A stretch of 64,000 nucleotides of DNA from positions 372,001 through 436,000 of the forward strand of contig NZ_FLKH01000012.1 of the NCBI RefSeq assembly GCF_900086715.1, in the 5' to 3' direction. The DNA comes from Gracilibacillus timonensis. Lineage in GTDB: Bacteria > Bacillota > Bacilli > Bacillales > Amphibacillaceae. Position 1 is the stretch's first letter, and each line of letters opens with the position of its first letter. Both the position numbers and the translations under genes were made by a program. The notes under the pieces are model-generated. The model made no database searches. It had not been told where the DNA came from and worked only from the letters and a program-made list of their open reading frames with translations. Shown piece after piece: positions 34,952 through 43,418 of this stretch.

Positions 34952-36103
34952 ATGGCACAGCATAAAATAGGAATCATTATGAATGGGGTAACCGGCCGAA
35001 TGGGGACCAATCAACATCTCATTCGTTCCCTTAAAGCGATTAGAGAGCAGGGAGGGGTCTTGTTACAAAACGAAGATACCTTAATGCCAGATCCCATTCT
35101 GGTAGGGAGAAACGAGAAGAAATTGAAAGCGTTAGCAGAGGAGCATGGAGTAGAGCGCTATACAACAGACCTAGAGGCTGCCTTAGCAGATGAATATAAC
35201 GAAATTTATTTTGATTCACAGACCACCGTACGCAGGGCAGAGGCAATCAAACAGGCAATTGCTGCTGGCAAGCATATCTATTGTGAGAAGCCTACTGCAA
35301 CTAATTTAGAAGGTTCCATTGAATTGGCAAGATTGGCAAGAGAGGCAGGAGTGAAAAACGGAGTTGTCCAGGATAAGTTGTTTTTACCAGGATTACTTAA
35401 GTTGAAGCGATTGATTGACTCAGGCTTTTTCGGGGAGATGTTAGCTGTCCGCATGGAATTTGGCTATTGGGTATTTGAAGGTGATTGGCAAGAGGCGCAA
35501 CGACCTTCATGGAATTATCGTAAAGAAGATGGCGGTGGAATTATTGTCGACATGTTTGCCCATTGGCGTTATGTGATTGACAATTTATTCGGTAATGTGA
35601 AGGCTGTTTCTTGTATTGGTGCCACCCATATTCCCGAGCGTATCGATGAACATGGCGAGCCTTATCAAGCAACAGCGGATGATGCGGCTTACGGCACTTT
35701 TGAATTAGATAACGGTGTGATTGTACAAGCTAACTCATCCTGGGCTGTAAGGGTCAATCGCGATGATTTATTGACGATTCAAGTCGATGGTACGGAGGGA
35801 AGTGCCGTTGCCGGTTTAAGAGATTGTAAGGCACAGCACCGTGTTCATACGCCGAAGCCAACTTGGAATCCTGATATTGACAATCCTTTTGACTTCCAAG
35901 CACAATGGCAGGAAGTACCAGCTAACGATGTGTTCGATAACGGATTTAAAGTACAGTGGGAATTATTCCTAAAACATGTCCATGCCGATGAGCCATTCCC
36001 GTGGGATTTATTAGAAGGGGCGAAAGGAACACAACTATCTGACCTTGGTTTGCAATCATGGGAAGAGCGTCGCTGGATTGATGTACCGGAGATAAAATTG
36101 TAG
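34952..36103 (+). CDS. Gfo/Idh/MocA family oxidoreductase of the DUF993 cluster
   Basis: A 383-residue oxidoreductase with an unusual nucleotide-binding start, GIIMNGVTGRMGTNQHL, which resembles the GxxGRMG of dihydrodipicolinate reductase more than the usual GxGxxG. The family signature CEKPTATNLEGS lies near residue 112, and GGGIIVDMFAHWRYVID in the substrate domain carries the conserved Asp/His. AGAGAGGAG precedes the ATG. It is the first gene of a tight unit with a DUF993 protein (12-base gap) and a TIM-barrel isomerase. It probably oxidises a sugar or sugar acid before rearrangement and cleavage (inference). Confidence 0.85.
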   Translation: MAQHKIGIIMNGVTGRMGTNQHLIRSLKAIREQGGVLLQNEDTLMPDPILVGRNEKKLKALAEEHGVERYTTDLEAALADEYNEIYFDSQTTVRRAEAIKQAIAAGKHIYCEKPTATNLEGSIELARLAREAGVKNGVVQDKLFLPGLLKLKRLIDSGFFGEMLAVRMEFGYWVFEGDWQEAQRPSWNYRKEDGGGIIVDMFAHWRYVIDNLFGNVKAVSCIGATHIPERIDEHGEPYQATADDAAYGTFELDNGVIVQANSSWAVRVNRDDLLTIQVDGTEGSAVAGLRDCKAQHRVHTPKPTWNPDIDNPFDFQAQWQEVPANDVFDNGFKVQWELFLKHVHADEPFPWDLLEGAKGTQLSDLGLQSWEERRWIDVPEIKL

Positions 36104-36115
36104 GAGGTATGCGGT

Positions 36116-37294
36116 TTGACTAAATTACTTTTACCAAGTCAAGAAGGGAAATTGTATAGCTATCAGCCAAGTGCGGCAACCTCATTCCATATACCTGAAA
36201 ATCGACCTTTTTCCAGCCGTATCGCTTATTCGGCTGCACATGTGGTAGCTGATCCACTTGCCAATGTGGATCCAACATTAGAGGTCGCCATTGATTGGGA
36301 CAAAACAATGGAGTATCGTCACTATTTATGGTCGCTAGGTCTATCGGTTGCCGAGGCAATGGATACGGCGCAACGTGGAATGGGATTGAATTGGGAAGGG
36401 GCTAAACAGCTTATCTCGCGCTCGATTCAAGAAGCGAAAACAGTTGGCGGTCAAGTTGCTAGTGGAGTAGGTACGGATCATTTAGCACCTTCTGCTGATG
36501 TAACCTTAGCAGATGTCGAGCAGGCGTATGAAGAGCAAGCGGCATTTGTTGAAGGGGAAGGCGGCCGGATCATTCTGATGGCAAGCCGTGCATTGGCTGC
36601 TTGTGCTCAAGGACCTGAAGATTATCAACGTGTGTATAATAAGATTTTAAGTAGTGTTTCCCAGCCTGTTATTCTCCACTGGCTTGGGGATATGTTTGAC
36701 CCTGCTTTAAAAGGTTACTGGGGCTTCACGGATCTGGATCAAGCCATGGAAGTATGTCTGCAGATTATTCGTGATAATGAAGATAAGATTGATGGTATAA
36801 AGATTTCATTGCTGGACGATCAAAAAGAAATCGACATGCGCCGTATGCTGCCTGACAGTGTGCGTATGTATACTGGAGATGACTTTAATTATCCGGATTT
36901 AATCAAAGGCGATGAACAAGGATACAGTCATGCCTTACTAGGAATCTTTGATGCGATTGCGCCAGCTGCCTCTGCCGCCTTGCATGCCTTAGATCAAGGG
37001 GATGAGGCAACATATGATCAATTATTAGAGAAGACCGTGCCATTATCACGCCATATTTTCCAAGTACCTACTTTTTCTTACAAAACAGGCGTCGTCTTTA
37101 TGGCCTATCTAAACGGTCATCAAGACCATTTTCGGATGATCGGTGCAAAAGAAAGTGCCCGTTCGATTACCCATTTATCTGATTTATTTGTGATGGCTGA
37201 TCAAGCAGGTTTGTTAAGAAATCCTGAGCTGGCGACAACACGTATGCAACAAGTGCTTGCTTTATCAGGTATCAAACAGGAGGGGATGAGATGA
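36116..37294 (+). CDS. DUF993 family protein, aldolase/DHDPS-like TIM barrel
   Basis: A 392-residue protein of the uncharacterised DUF993 family, usually placed near the dihydrodipicolinate synthase superfamily. A possible Schiff-base lysine is Lys229 in DGIKISLLDDQKE, at the place expected for strand 6 of a class I aldolase barrel; VGTDHLAPSADVT and VILHWLGDMFDP are other conserved-looking blocks. It starts at TTG 36116, with AGGAGGT eight bases upstream. The stop overlaps the next start (ATGA). Retro-aldol cleavage of a keto sugar is a plausible role, but no member has a function that I can cite. Confidence 0.8.
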   Translation: MTKLLLPSQEGKLYSYQPSAATSFHIPENRPFSSRIAYSAAHVVADPLANVDPTLEVAIDWDKTMEYRHYLWSLGLSVAEAMDTAQRGMGLNWEGAKQLISRSIQEAKTVGGQVASGVGTDHLAPSADVTLADVEQAYEEQAAFVEGEGGRIILMASRALAACAQGPEDYQRVYNKILSSVSQPVILHWLGDMFDPALKGYWGFTDLDQAMEVCLQIIRDNEDKIDGIKISLLDDQKEIDMRRMLPDSVRMYTGDDFNYPDLIKGDEQGYSHALLGIFDAIAPAASAALHALDQGDEATYDQLLEKTVPLSRHIFQVPTFSYKTGVVFMAYLNGHQDHFRMIGAKESARSITHLSDLFVMADQAGLLRNPELATTRMQQVLALSGIKQEGMR

Positions 37295-38115
37295 CGGTAG
37301 ATAGATCCTTATCCGATCGTCTAAGCTTGAATCAAATTACGACCGATCAATGGAATCTGGAGCAAGCCGTTGATGGTTGCTTAAGACATGAGATACCGTG
37401 GATATCGGTATGGCGACATAAAATAGAAGAGATAGGTTTAAAGCAGGCAAAAAAACTGATTCAGGATGCCGGTTTGTCAGTCTCCAGCATCTGTCGTGGC
37501 GGGATGTTCCCCGCTGCCACCGCTAAGGAAAGAGGAGAGCGATTGGATGATAACAAACGTGCCATTGAAGAAGCCGCTGAATTGGGAACAGACACCCTGG
37601 TTTTAGTATGTGGCCCAAGTGCAGGCCGCGATATCGCAACTGCTCGCCTCCAGGTGGCCGAAGGAATCGATCATTTAGTACCTTATGCAAAGGATTATGG
37701 GGTAAAGCTTGCGATCGAGCCATTACATCCTATGTTTGCTGCCGATCGATCGGTGATTAATACGTTGAATCAAGCATCGAATATTGCTGAAAGATATCAA
37801 CCTTCTGAGGTAGGGGTGATTGTCGATGTGTACCATGTCTGGTGGGATCCCCAGTTATATCAAGAAATGGATCGCGCCAAGGGGAGAATTCTAGGTTTCC
37901 ACGTTTCCGATTGGAAAGTGCCAATGCCAGATATGTTCAAGGGGCGAGCAATGATGGGAGACGGTGTCATCGAAATTAATCGCATGCGTCAAGCTGTTGA
38001 GCAAGCCGGTTACCACGGCCCGATTGAAGTAGAAATTATTAATCAGTCACTTTGGGATCGACCAGGTGATGAGGTATTAGCCGAAGTAAAGCAGCGTTTT
38101 TTAGAACACGTGTAA
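37291..38115 (+). CDS. Sugar phosphate isomerase/epimerase, TIM barrel, DUF993 cluster
   Basis: A 274-residue xylose-isomerase-like barrel. Probable metal ligands are Glu in LAIEPLHPMF, Asp in VIVDVYHVWWDP, His in GFHVSDWKVP and Glu in IEVEIINQSLW. GMFPAATAKER near residue 70 is typical of members found with DUF993. It overlaps the upstream gene by four bases (ATGA), so expression is translationally coupled. Presumably it isomerises the product of the Gfo/Idh enzyme, or prepares a substrate for the DUF993 protein. A terminator follows after 5 bases. Confidence 0.85.
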   Translation: MTVDRSLSDRLSLNQITTDQWNLEQAVDGCLRHEIPWISVWRHKIEEIGLKQAKKLIQDAGLSVSSICRGGMFPAATAKERGERLDDNKRAIEEAAELGTDTLVLVCGPSAGRDIATARLQVAEGIDHLVPYAKDYGVKLAIEPLHPMFAADRSVINTLNQASNIAERYQPSEVGVIVDVYHVWWDPQLYQEMDRAKGRILGFHVSDWKVPMPDMFKGRAMMGDGVIEINRMRQAVEQAGYHGPIEVEIINQSLWDRPGDEVLAEVKQRFLEHV

Positions 38116-38120
38116 AACGT

Positions 38121-38156
38121 AAAACTCTCAGTGATCTGGGAGTTTTGTTATGTTTT
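38121..38156 (+). terminator. Terminator of the DUF993 unit
   Basis: AAAACTCTCAG and CTGGGAGTTTT arms with one mispair, followed by GTTATGTTTT. Confidence 0.75.
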
Positions 38157-38188
38157 AATGGAAAGAATCAGTCGAATCGTGAAATATT

Positions 38189-38550
38189 GTCCATAAGAAT
38201 GAATGTCGCGGACTGAGGAGAGAAAGTCTCATTCTTGGGTCCATAAGAATGAATCTCGCGGACTGAGGAGAGCCAGTCTCGTTCTTGGGTCCATAAGAAT
38301 GAATCTCGCGGACTGAAGAAGAGCAAATCGTATTCTACAGTCTGTAAGAACGAATCTCACGGACAAAAAAACGCCAAATCACGAAATACTGTCCGTAAGA
38401 ATGAATCTAACGGACAAAAAACCGTGGAATCGCAAAATTATGTCCGTAAGAACGAATCTCACGGACAAAAAAACGCCAAATCACGAAATACTGTCCGTAA
38501 GAATCTAACGGACAAAAAAACGCCAAATCACGAAATACTGTCCGTAAGAA
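38189..38550 (+). repeat. Tandem array: about seven 50-51 bp GTCC hairpin repeat units
   Basis: Units start GTCC[AG]TAAGAA[TC]GAATC and then have CGCGGAC or [CA]ACGGAC, so that GTCCGT and ACGGAC can pair; the remaining half is either CTGAGGAGAGCCAGTCTCG or AAAAAAACGCCAAATCACG. Unit lengths are 50, 50, 51, 51, 51, 51 and 47, the last short by one AATG. The two sub-types are blocked: the GGACTGAGGAG type first, the GGACAAAAAA type after. The array lies between convergent genes. The rest of 38551-38748 shows nothing recognisable. Confidence 0.85.
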
Positions 38551-38748
38551 TAACCCTAAACAGTAAAAAAGATCAGCTAAAACCACTTCATTTTACCCAC
38601 TAGATTGGATGACTACCCGTATGTAATAGTTATGAGAGGGAACTATTGGATCAGCGCAAAGCAATCAAACTGTGTTCCAGAAAAATAAGCTATCATTGTT
38701 TTCGCTACAATCTTCAAACTAGTTACCCATTTTATCTTGCGCCTCAGG

Positions 38749-39276
38749 TTATTCAGCTAAATATTCCGCTCTACCAATGGAGAAACCGTAATGGGGCATA
38801 TCCATTCCATAGTAATGACGAGTGAATCTTCCTTTTATTGTCATGCCATTACGGATGGCGACATTCATGGAAGCAATATTGTTGTCACGAATAATAGAAT
38901 AAACTTCATCCACATCCAGTGATTCAAAGGCATATTTTTTGGTAGCTTTCGCCGCTTCAACTGCAAATCCCTGATGCCAACAATCCCGTCTTAGCAGGTA
39001 ACCAATTTCCAATACAGACTCTCCAGCGAAATCTTGATAAGTTAAGCCGCATTGACCAATCATTTCATCCGTATCCTTGTGTATCAATGCCCATAGCCCA
39101 TGGCCATCTTTTCGGTAGCGATCGATTTGACCATCCAACCACTCGATTGTTTCTTCATCACTAAACGAATGTTCATAGGCGTACATCGTTTGTGGATCTT
39201 GCAGAATCCTGGATAAAGCACGCAAATCACTTGCTGCCATTTCTCTTGTGTATAATCGTGTGCTTTCAAAAATCAT
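38749..39276 (-). CDS. GNAT family N-acetyltransferase (RimJ/RimL type)
   Basis: A 175-residue acetyltransferase. STRLYTREMAASDLRAL at the N terminus and the acetyl-CoA loop region GYLLRRDCWHQGFAVEAA, then IRDNNIASMNVAIRNGM, are typical of the RimJ/RimL branch that acetylates N-terminal or small-molecule amines. The usual RxxGxG/A core is present as RDCWHQGFA, slightly diverged. GGTGG lies upstream of the ATG. The gene is isolated, between a repeat array and the DoxX promoter. Substrate unknown. Confidence 0.85.
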   Translation of the reverse strand: MIFESTRLYTREMAASDLRALSRILQDPQTMYAYEHSFSDEETIEWLDGQIDRYRKDGHGLWALIHKDTDEMIGQCGLTYQDFAGESVLEIGYLLRRDCWHQGFAVEAAKATKKYAFESLDVDEVYSIIRDNNIASMNVAIRNGMTIKGRFTRHYYGMDMPHYGFSIGRAEYLAE

Positions 39277-39401
39277 TGATCATTCCACCTTTCTATACTA
39301 GAATATCATGGCTGGAGAATCACCAGAAGTGATAAGAACTGTATAAAACCTATCCATTCACAATTCAGACACAATTATATGTGAAAATATACACAAACTT
39401 A

Positions 39402-39430
39402 TTGACGTATTAAAAAGGGGATGATATGAT
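39402..39430 (+). promoter_or_regulatory. Promoter of the doxX pair
   Basis: TTGACG (39402-39407) and TATGAT (39425-39430) with a 17-base spacer. Transcription would start near 39437. Confidence 0.7.
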
Positions 39431-39437
39431 ATACATG

Positions 39438-39467
39438 TAATAGTTAATAACACATTAAAAACTATTA
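39438..39467 (+). promoter_or_regulatory. Inverted repeat at the transcription start, candidate operator
   Basis: Perfect arms TAATAGTT and AACTATTA with a 14-base spacer begin at the predicted start point of the doxX promoter. A MarR/DUF24-type redox repressor site would suit a DoxX operon, but this is a guess. Confidence 0.4.
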
Positions 39468-39500
39468 TGTGAATAATTGAACAAAAGGGAGTGGGGAGAA

Positions 39501-40019
39501 ATGTTTGTACAGTTTTTAAGGGGTAATCGTTATGTAGCAGCAGTCTTGGCGGTGATTCGAGTGTATTTGGGGTATCAATGGCTCACGGGGGGCTGGCACA
39601 AAATAACCGGAGGGTTTGACGCAAGCGGCTATCTACAAGGGGCAGTAGCCAATGCTGGCGGCGAGAATCCAACCGTGCAAGCGTGGTGGGGTGTTTTCTT
39701 AGAAAAAGTAGCCTTACCTGGCGCTGATATCTTTAGTATTTTGGTAATGTGGGGTGAATTTCTTGTTGGTATAGCATTAATCTTAGGTTTATTCACTAAT
39801 TTTGCAGCACTAATGGGAATCATGATGAATTTCGCTTTCTTATTCAGCGGTACCGTCAGCACCAATGCTCAAATGGTATTATTGACCGTCTTCTTATTAG
39901 TGGCAGGCTATAACGCTGGCAGATATGGACTAGATCGCTATGCTTTACCATTTTTGAAAGCAAAACTATTTCACAAAGATCCAAAAGAACCGTTCCAAAA
40001 ACCAGTTATTACTCATTAA
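39501..40019 (+). CDS. DoxX family membrane protein (first copy)
   Basis: A 172-residue DoxX-family protein with four predicted helices (VIRVYLGYQWLTGGWHKI; IFSILVMWGEFLVGIALILG; LMGIMMNFAFLFSG; QMVLLTVFLLVAGYNAG). DoxX-like proteins are linked to redox or thiol stress and quinone-related functions; the exact reaction here is unknown. ATG 39501 is chosen by comparison with the second copy, as both have AAAAGGGAGTGG(G)GAGAA right before ATGTTTGTAC. The core of about 140 residues is identical to the next gene. Confidence 0.85.
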   Translation: MFVQFLRGNRYVAAVLAVIRVYLGYQWLTGGWHKITGGFDASGYLQGAVANAGGENPTVQAWWGVFLEKVALPGADIFSILVMWGEFLVGIALILGLFTNFAALMGIMMNFAFLFSGTVSTNAQMVLLTVFLLVAGYNAGRYGLDRYALPFLKAKLFHKDPKEPFQKPVITH

Positions 40020-40566
40020 TAGACGGAATCGTTCACCATTTTATGTGAAGTATTGAACAAAAATAAAAGGGAGTGGGAGAAATGTTTGTACAATTCTTGA
40101 GGGAGAACCGTTATGTAGCTATCGTGTTAACTTTTATTCGAGTATATTTGGGGTATCAATGGCTCACAGGGGGCTGGCACAAAATAACCGGAGGGTTTGA
40201 CGCAAGCGGCTATCTACAAGGGGCAGTAGCCAATGCTGGCGGCGAGAATCCAACCGTGCAAGCGTGGTGGGGTGTTTTCTTAGAAAAAGTAGCCTTACCT
40301 GGCGCTGATATCTTTAGTATTTTGGTAATGTGGGGTGAATTTCTTGTTGGTATAGCATTAATCTTAGGTTTATTCACTAATTTTGCAGCACTGATGGGAA
40401 TCATGATGAATTTTGCTTTCTTATTCAGCGGTACCGTCAGCACCAATGCTCAAATGGTATTATTGACCGTCTTCTTATTAGTGGCAGGCTATAACGCTGG
40501 CAGATATGGACTAGATCGCTATGCCTTACCATTTTTGAAAGCAAAACTATTTCATAAAGATCCCAA
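39560..40566 (+). repeat. Tandem duplication covering the doxX cores (offset 581 bp)
   Basis: Bases from about 39560 to 39985 recur from about 40141 to 40566, with only about five differences that I could find by eye, all silent. The flanking coding ends are clearly diverged, so the identical block is bounded inside the genes, which points to recent gene conversion rather than a fresh duplication. Confidence 0.8.
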
Positions 40567-40600
40567 AAACGTCGTTCCTAACACAGTAGAAGCACATTAA
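40082..40600 (+). CDS. DoxX family membrane protein (second copy)
   Basis: A 172-residue twin of the preceding gene. The proteins are identical from VYLGYQWL to FHKDPK and differ only in the first 20 residues (RENRYVAIVLTF versus RGNRYVAAVLAV) and the last 10. ATG 40082 follows AAAAGGGAGTGGGAGAA. The leader also repeats part of the first gene's leader (TTATGTGAA..ATTGAACAAAA). No separate promoter is obvious, so the pair is probably one transcript, ended by the terminator at 40614. Confidence 0.85.
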   Translation: MFVQFLRENRYVAIVLTFIRVYLGYQWLTGGWHKITGGFDASGYLQGAVANAGGENPTVQAWWGVFLEKVALPGADIFSILVMWGEFLVGIALILGLFTNFAALMGIMMNFAFLFSGTVSTNAQMVLLTVFLLVAGYNAGRYGLDRYALPFLKAKLFHKDPKNVVPNTVEAH

Positions 40601-40613
40601 ATATAAATAAAGT

Positions 40614-40649
40614 AAAGCACCTCTTTCCATTAGGAAGAGGTGCTTTTTG
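40614..40649 (+). terminator. Terminator of the doxX pair
   Basis: AAGCACCTCTT and AAGAGGTGCTT arms, loop TCCATTAGG-like, then T5. The following 40650-40928 is AT-rich without any other feature I can support. Confidence 0.85.
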
Positions 40650-40928
40650 CATAAAAAAAGACACCCTATTATTAAATAGGATGCAAAGGGGGACAATCTA
40701 TTTTGAATCAAAACACTGTACACTTTGTTCATCAGATGAAACAAAGTATGTACAAAACAACTAATATTGCAACTGAATTTATTATATAAAATAAAGAAAG
40801 CGATTACAATAGGTAATTAGAACTATTTGTATAAAAAATGAATAACATGAAGATTAATAAATGAACATGAATTGGAATATAGTGTAGAAAACCCGCTTTT
40901 TTTACTTTGAAATTTATTAGGTGATGAC

Positions 40929-41402
40929 ATGCGTAGAAGAAGGCTAAACAAACAATCAAAAAGGCTCATCCTGCTATCTATTGTGCTGGTTATATTGATC
41001 TTGTTGTTCGTTTTTTTGCTGTTATATCTTTTTTCTGATGAACGGCAGGCGGTCAAGGTAGCTGACACCTTTTATCAACATGAACAGCAGGGCGATTTTG
41101 GTGACTCTTGGGGATTGTTCCATTCATCCATGAAGGAGCGGTTTAGTAAAAGTGAGTATGTGCAAGATCGTGCCCATGTGTTTTTAGAGCATTTTGGGGT
41201 GACCGCTTTTGATTATCAATTGAGTGAAGCGGAAAAGGTAAAGGATTATCAAGTCAATGAGAACACCTCTTTACAAACGGCCTATCGTCTGACAGCTACC
41301 TACATATATGAGAGTAAATATGGGTATCTAGAAATAAGCCAGCCCGTTTTTTTGGTGCAGGAAGAAGGGGAATGGTGCGTTACTTGGGAGTATAATCAAT
41401 AA
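40929..41402 (+). CDS. Hypothetical membrane-anchored protein, possibly NTF2-like
   Basis: A 157-residue protein with a highly basic N terminus (MRRRRLNKQSKR), one membrane helix (residues about 13-35) and an extracytoplasmic domain of about 120 residues. The DTFYQHEQQGDFGDSWGLFH..F..SEYVQD pattern resembles NTF2-like/DUF4878-type folds in Bacillus lipoproteins, but I cannot assign a family firmly. The start has GGTGAT upstream. It stands alone before a hairpin, with no neighbour that suggests a function. Confidence 0.65.
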   Translation: MRRRRLNKQSKRLILLSIVLVILILLFVFLLLYLFSDERQAVKVADTFYQHEQQGDFGDSWGLFHSSMKERFSKSEYVQDRAHVFLEHFGVTAFDYQLSEAEKVKDYQVNENTSLQTAYRLTATYIYESKYGYLEISQPVFLVQEEGEWCVTWEYNQ

Positions 41403-41425
41403 CCAATGACTGATGTTTTTTTAAT

Positions 41426-41456
41426 GAACGGAGGAAGGGAATTCGCTCCTCCGTTC
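41426..41456 (+). terminator. Inverted repeat after the membrane-anchored protein gene
   Basis: GAACGGAGGA and TCCTCCGTTC are perfect 10-base arms over an 11-base loop. There is no T tract. Confidence 0.5.
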
Positions 41457-41465
41457 GCAACCAAT

Positions 41466-41516
41466 CTTATGGACTGAAGAATTGAAATGGCGTTCTCCAG
41501 ACCGAGAGAATGAATC
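41466..41516 (-). repeat. Single degenerate unit of the GTCC hairpin repeat
   Basis: CTTATGGACTGAAGAATTG, then GTTCTCCAGACCGAGAGA and ATGAATC, is one unit in the same orientation as the array at 30193. It again lies between convergent genes. 41517-41704 has the direct repeat GGTTGTAC/GTTGTAC and nothing else clear. Confidence 0.55.
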
Positions 41517-41704
41517 TGATTCATTTCATCATCCTATTTCTCCATGAAGGGTAGTTCCTGTATCTAGAACTGTTCATTCTAAAATGTTGTTGTACGGTTG
41601 TACAGTTTTGATGTAGCATATTCCCTTAGCCTCCTATCGTCCATTGTAAGGCTAGCAGATAGGCCATTATGGCTCGTTATAAGTGACTAATCCACCTGTT
41701 CTTT

Positions 41705-42880
41705 CTAACTAGTGACAACCTGGTCACCAGTTGTTTCAAAAAACTTTTCAATCGTAAAGGCTGCCATTCCTAGTACGGTAGAATGCTTGGTCAACTGGGC
41801 ACTATTGATATGCACATCATCTTTATTAAAGCCGATTGCATTTTGTTCAATTCTTTTCTGAATGGCTGGAAAAATATATTTCTCCGCTTTTTGTAAAATA
41901 TTTCCGATAATCACTTGTTCTGGATTGAAAATATGAATAATATTAGTGATACCAACACCCAAATAGTCGCCAATCTCCTCAAACAATGACAATACATTGG
42001 CATCACCTCGATCGGCGTCTGCAATGAGTTGTTCGATGGTTGGATGGACATATCCAAGGGCTTCAGCCTTATTAAGCAAAGCCTGCTGTGAGGCATATAA
42101 TTCCCAACAGCCTTGATTACCACAACGGCAGATCAGTCCATCCTTTTCAATGGTCATATGCCCTAATTCACCAGAAAAACCTCGTAATCCTTTATAAAGC
42201 TTACTGGCTAGAATAAGCCCTACTCCAATTCCGATGCTGGCACTGATATAAACGATCTCATTGGATAGCCTGCCTGCACCATAAACCCTTTCTCCATAAG
42301 CACCTGCATTGGCTTCATTTTCTACAATAACCGGTACTTGATAACGTTCGAGCAGTTGTTGCTTTAACGGTACTTGTTTCCATCCTAAATTTGGCGCCAA
42401 AAGAATTTCTCCCTCATTGGTAACCACCCCAGGAACTCCAATACCAATCCCCACAATGCCATAAGAAGAGGCGGGAGCCTGACTCTTTAATTGATCAATG
42501 CATTCAAACAAAAGTTTATGTACAACTTCCACCTCACTGTTTTCGAACTCGACTCTTTGTTCGGCAATGAGTTGACCACGTAAATCAGTGAGTACCGCTA
42601 ATATACTATGTACCCCTAAATCAACGGAAATCGTATAACCGGCTTTTTCATTTAGTAACAGCATGACGGGTCTTCTGCCACCGCTGGACTCTCCCGTGCC
42701 AGATTCATAAATAAAATGTTCTGTGATTAACTCACTAATCAGGGAAGAGACAGTTCCTTTATTTAAACCGGTGACCTGAGCAATCGAGGCCCGTGAGATG
42801 GGTGCCTTCTCTAGCACGGTTTGTAAAACAAGTGCTTTATTCTCTTTTTTTACGACGTATTGATTCCATGTTTGATTCAA
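41705..42880 (-). CDS. xylR: Xylose operon repressor XylR, ROK family
   Basis: A 391-residue ROK repressor: N-terminal winged helix (LEKAPISRASIAQVTGLNKG then TVSSLISEL) followed by a sugar-kinase-like domain with VDLGVHSILAVLTDL, ENEANAGAYGE and the zinc-binding cluster CRCGNQGCWELY. It binds the xyl operator without xylose and is released by it. The start is TTG 42880 with AAGGAAGTG upstream. It is divergent from xylA, and the classic operator lies in between at 43300. Length and architecture match B. subtilis and B. megaterium XylR. Confidence 0.93.
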   Translation of the reverse strand: MNQTWNQYVVKKENKALVLQTVLEKAPISRASIAQVTGLNKGTVSSLISELITEHFIYESGTGESSGGRRPVMLLLNEKAGYTISVDLGVHSILAVLTDLRGQLIAEQRVEFENSEVEVVHKLLFECIDQLKSQAPASSYGIVGIGIGVPGVVTNEGEILLAPNLGWKQVPLKQQLLERYQVPVIVENEANAGAYGERVYGAGRLSNEIVYISASIGIGVGLILASKLYKGLRGFSGELGHMTIEKDGLICRCGNQGCWELYASQQALLNKAEALGYVHPTIEQLIADADRGDANVLSLFEEIGDYLGVGITNIIHIFNPEQVIIGNILQKAEKYIFPAIQKRIEQNAIGFNKDDVHINSAQLTKHSTVLGMAAFTIEKFFETTGDQVVTS

Positions 42881-43299
42881 TCATTTCACTTCCTTCTATC
42901 ATAGTTAGATGCGACCGGGCAGGCTAACGTCGCAATGTCTTGCGCACCTCTGAACCTCATTTATTGCACCGCCTGCATGTCGGGATGTGTAGGTGAAATC
43001 GAATAAGTAGGGGGGCGCTAGCATTTATGAACTTACGTTTTTGTTAGGTAATATATCTTGTAAAGACATTGAATATAGAACATTGTAATAAGATTGGTAA
43101 CTTTGTCTCCCGTATAATATTCCAGTCCAATATGTCACCCTAGGTACATCAACGTGTCAATTCTAATGATGATTCATTATCATGTTGTAAAAAGTTGATA
43201 CTCAAGAAAACGTCACTTCCCCATTTTTTGATAAATGTTTATCCAGCTTCTAGGATCTTCCTTCTATTGTAGCATACCGTGGAATGAATTTCTATTTCC

Positions 43300-43324
43300 T
43301 TAGTTTATCCGCTAGACAAACTAA
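43300..43324 (+). promoter_or_regulatory. XylR operator (xylO)
   Basis: TTAGTTTATCC and AGACAAACTAA form the known xyl operator layout: outer arms TTAGTTT and AAACTAA are perfect inverted repeats around an 11-base centre, as in the B. subtilis and B. megaterium operators. It overlaps the xylA -35 box, so bound XylR would block RNA polymerase. Confidence 0.85.
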
Positions 43325-43341
43325 GGAGAGATTGCTATACT
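43313..43341 (+). promoter_or_regulatory. xylA promoter
   Basis: TAGACA (43313-43318) and TATACT (43336-43341), 17-base spacer, with an extended -10 TGC in front. The -35 lies within the right arm of xylO. The rest of 42881-43299 holds no gene that I can see. Confidence 0.7.
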
Positions 43342-43418
43342 AAAGGCAAGGTGTTGAAACAAAGCATGATGTTGGACACCGTATTTCAAATGAATGATTT
43401 AAAGATGGAGGGAATAAA

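Noticed and set aside
30193-38550. The regular repeat arrays as possible CRISPR arrays
   Set aside because: There is no split between a constant repeat and unique spacers; the whole 50-51 bp unit is repeated, and no cas genes are present.
41580-41620. Direct repeat GTTGTAC..GTTGTAC as an operator
   Set aside because: It lies between the 3' ends of convergent genes, with no promoter beside it.
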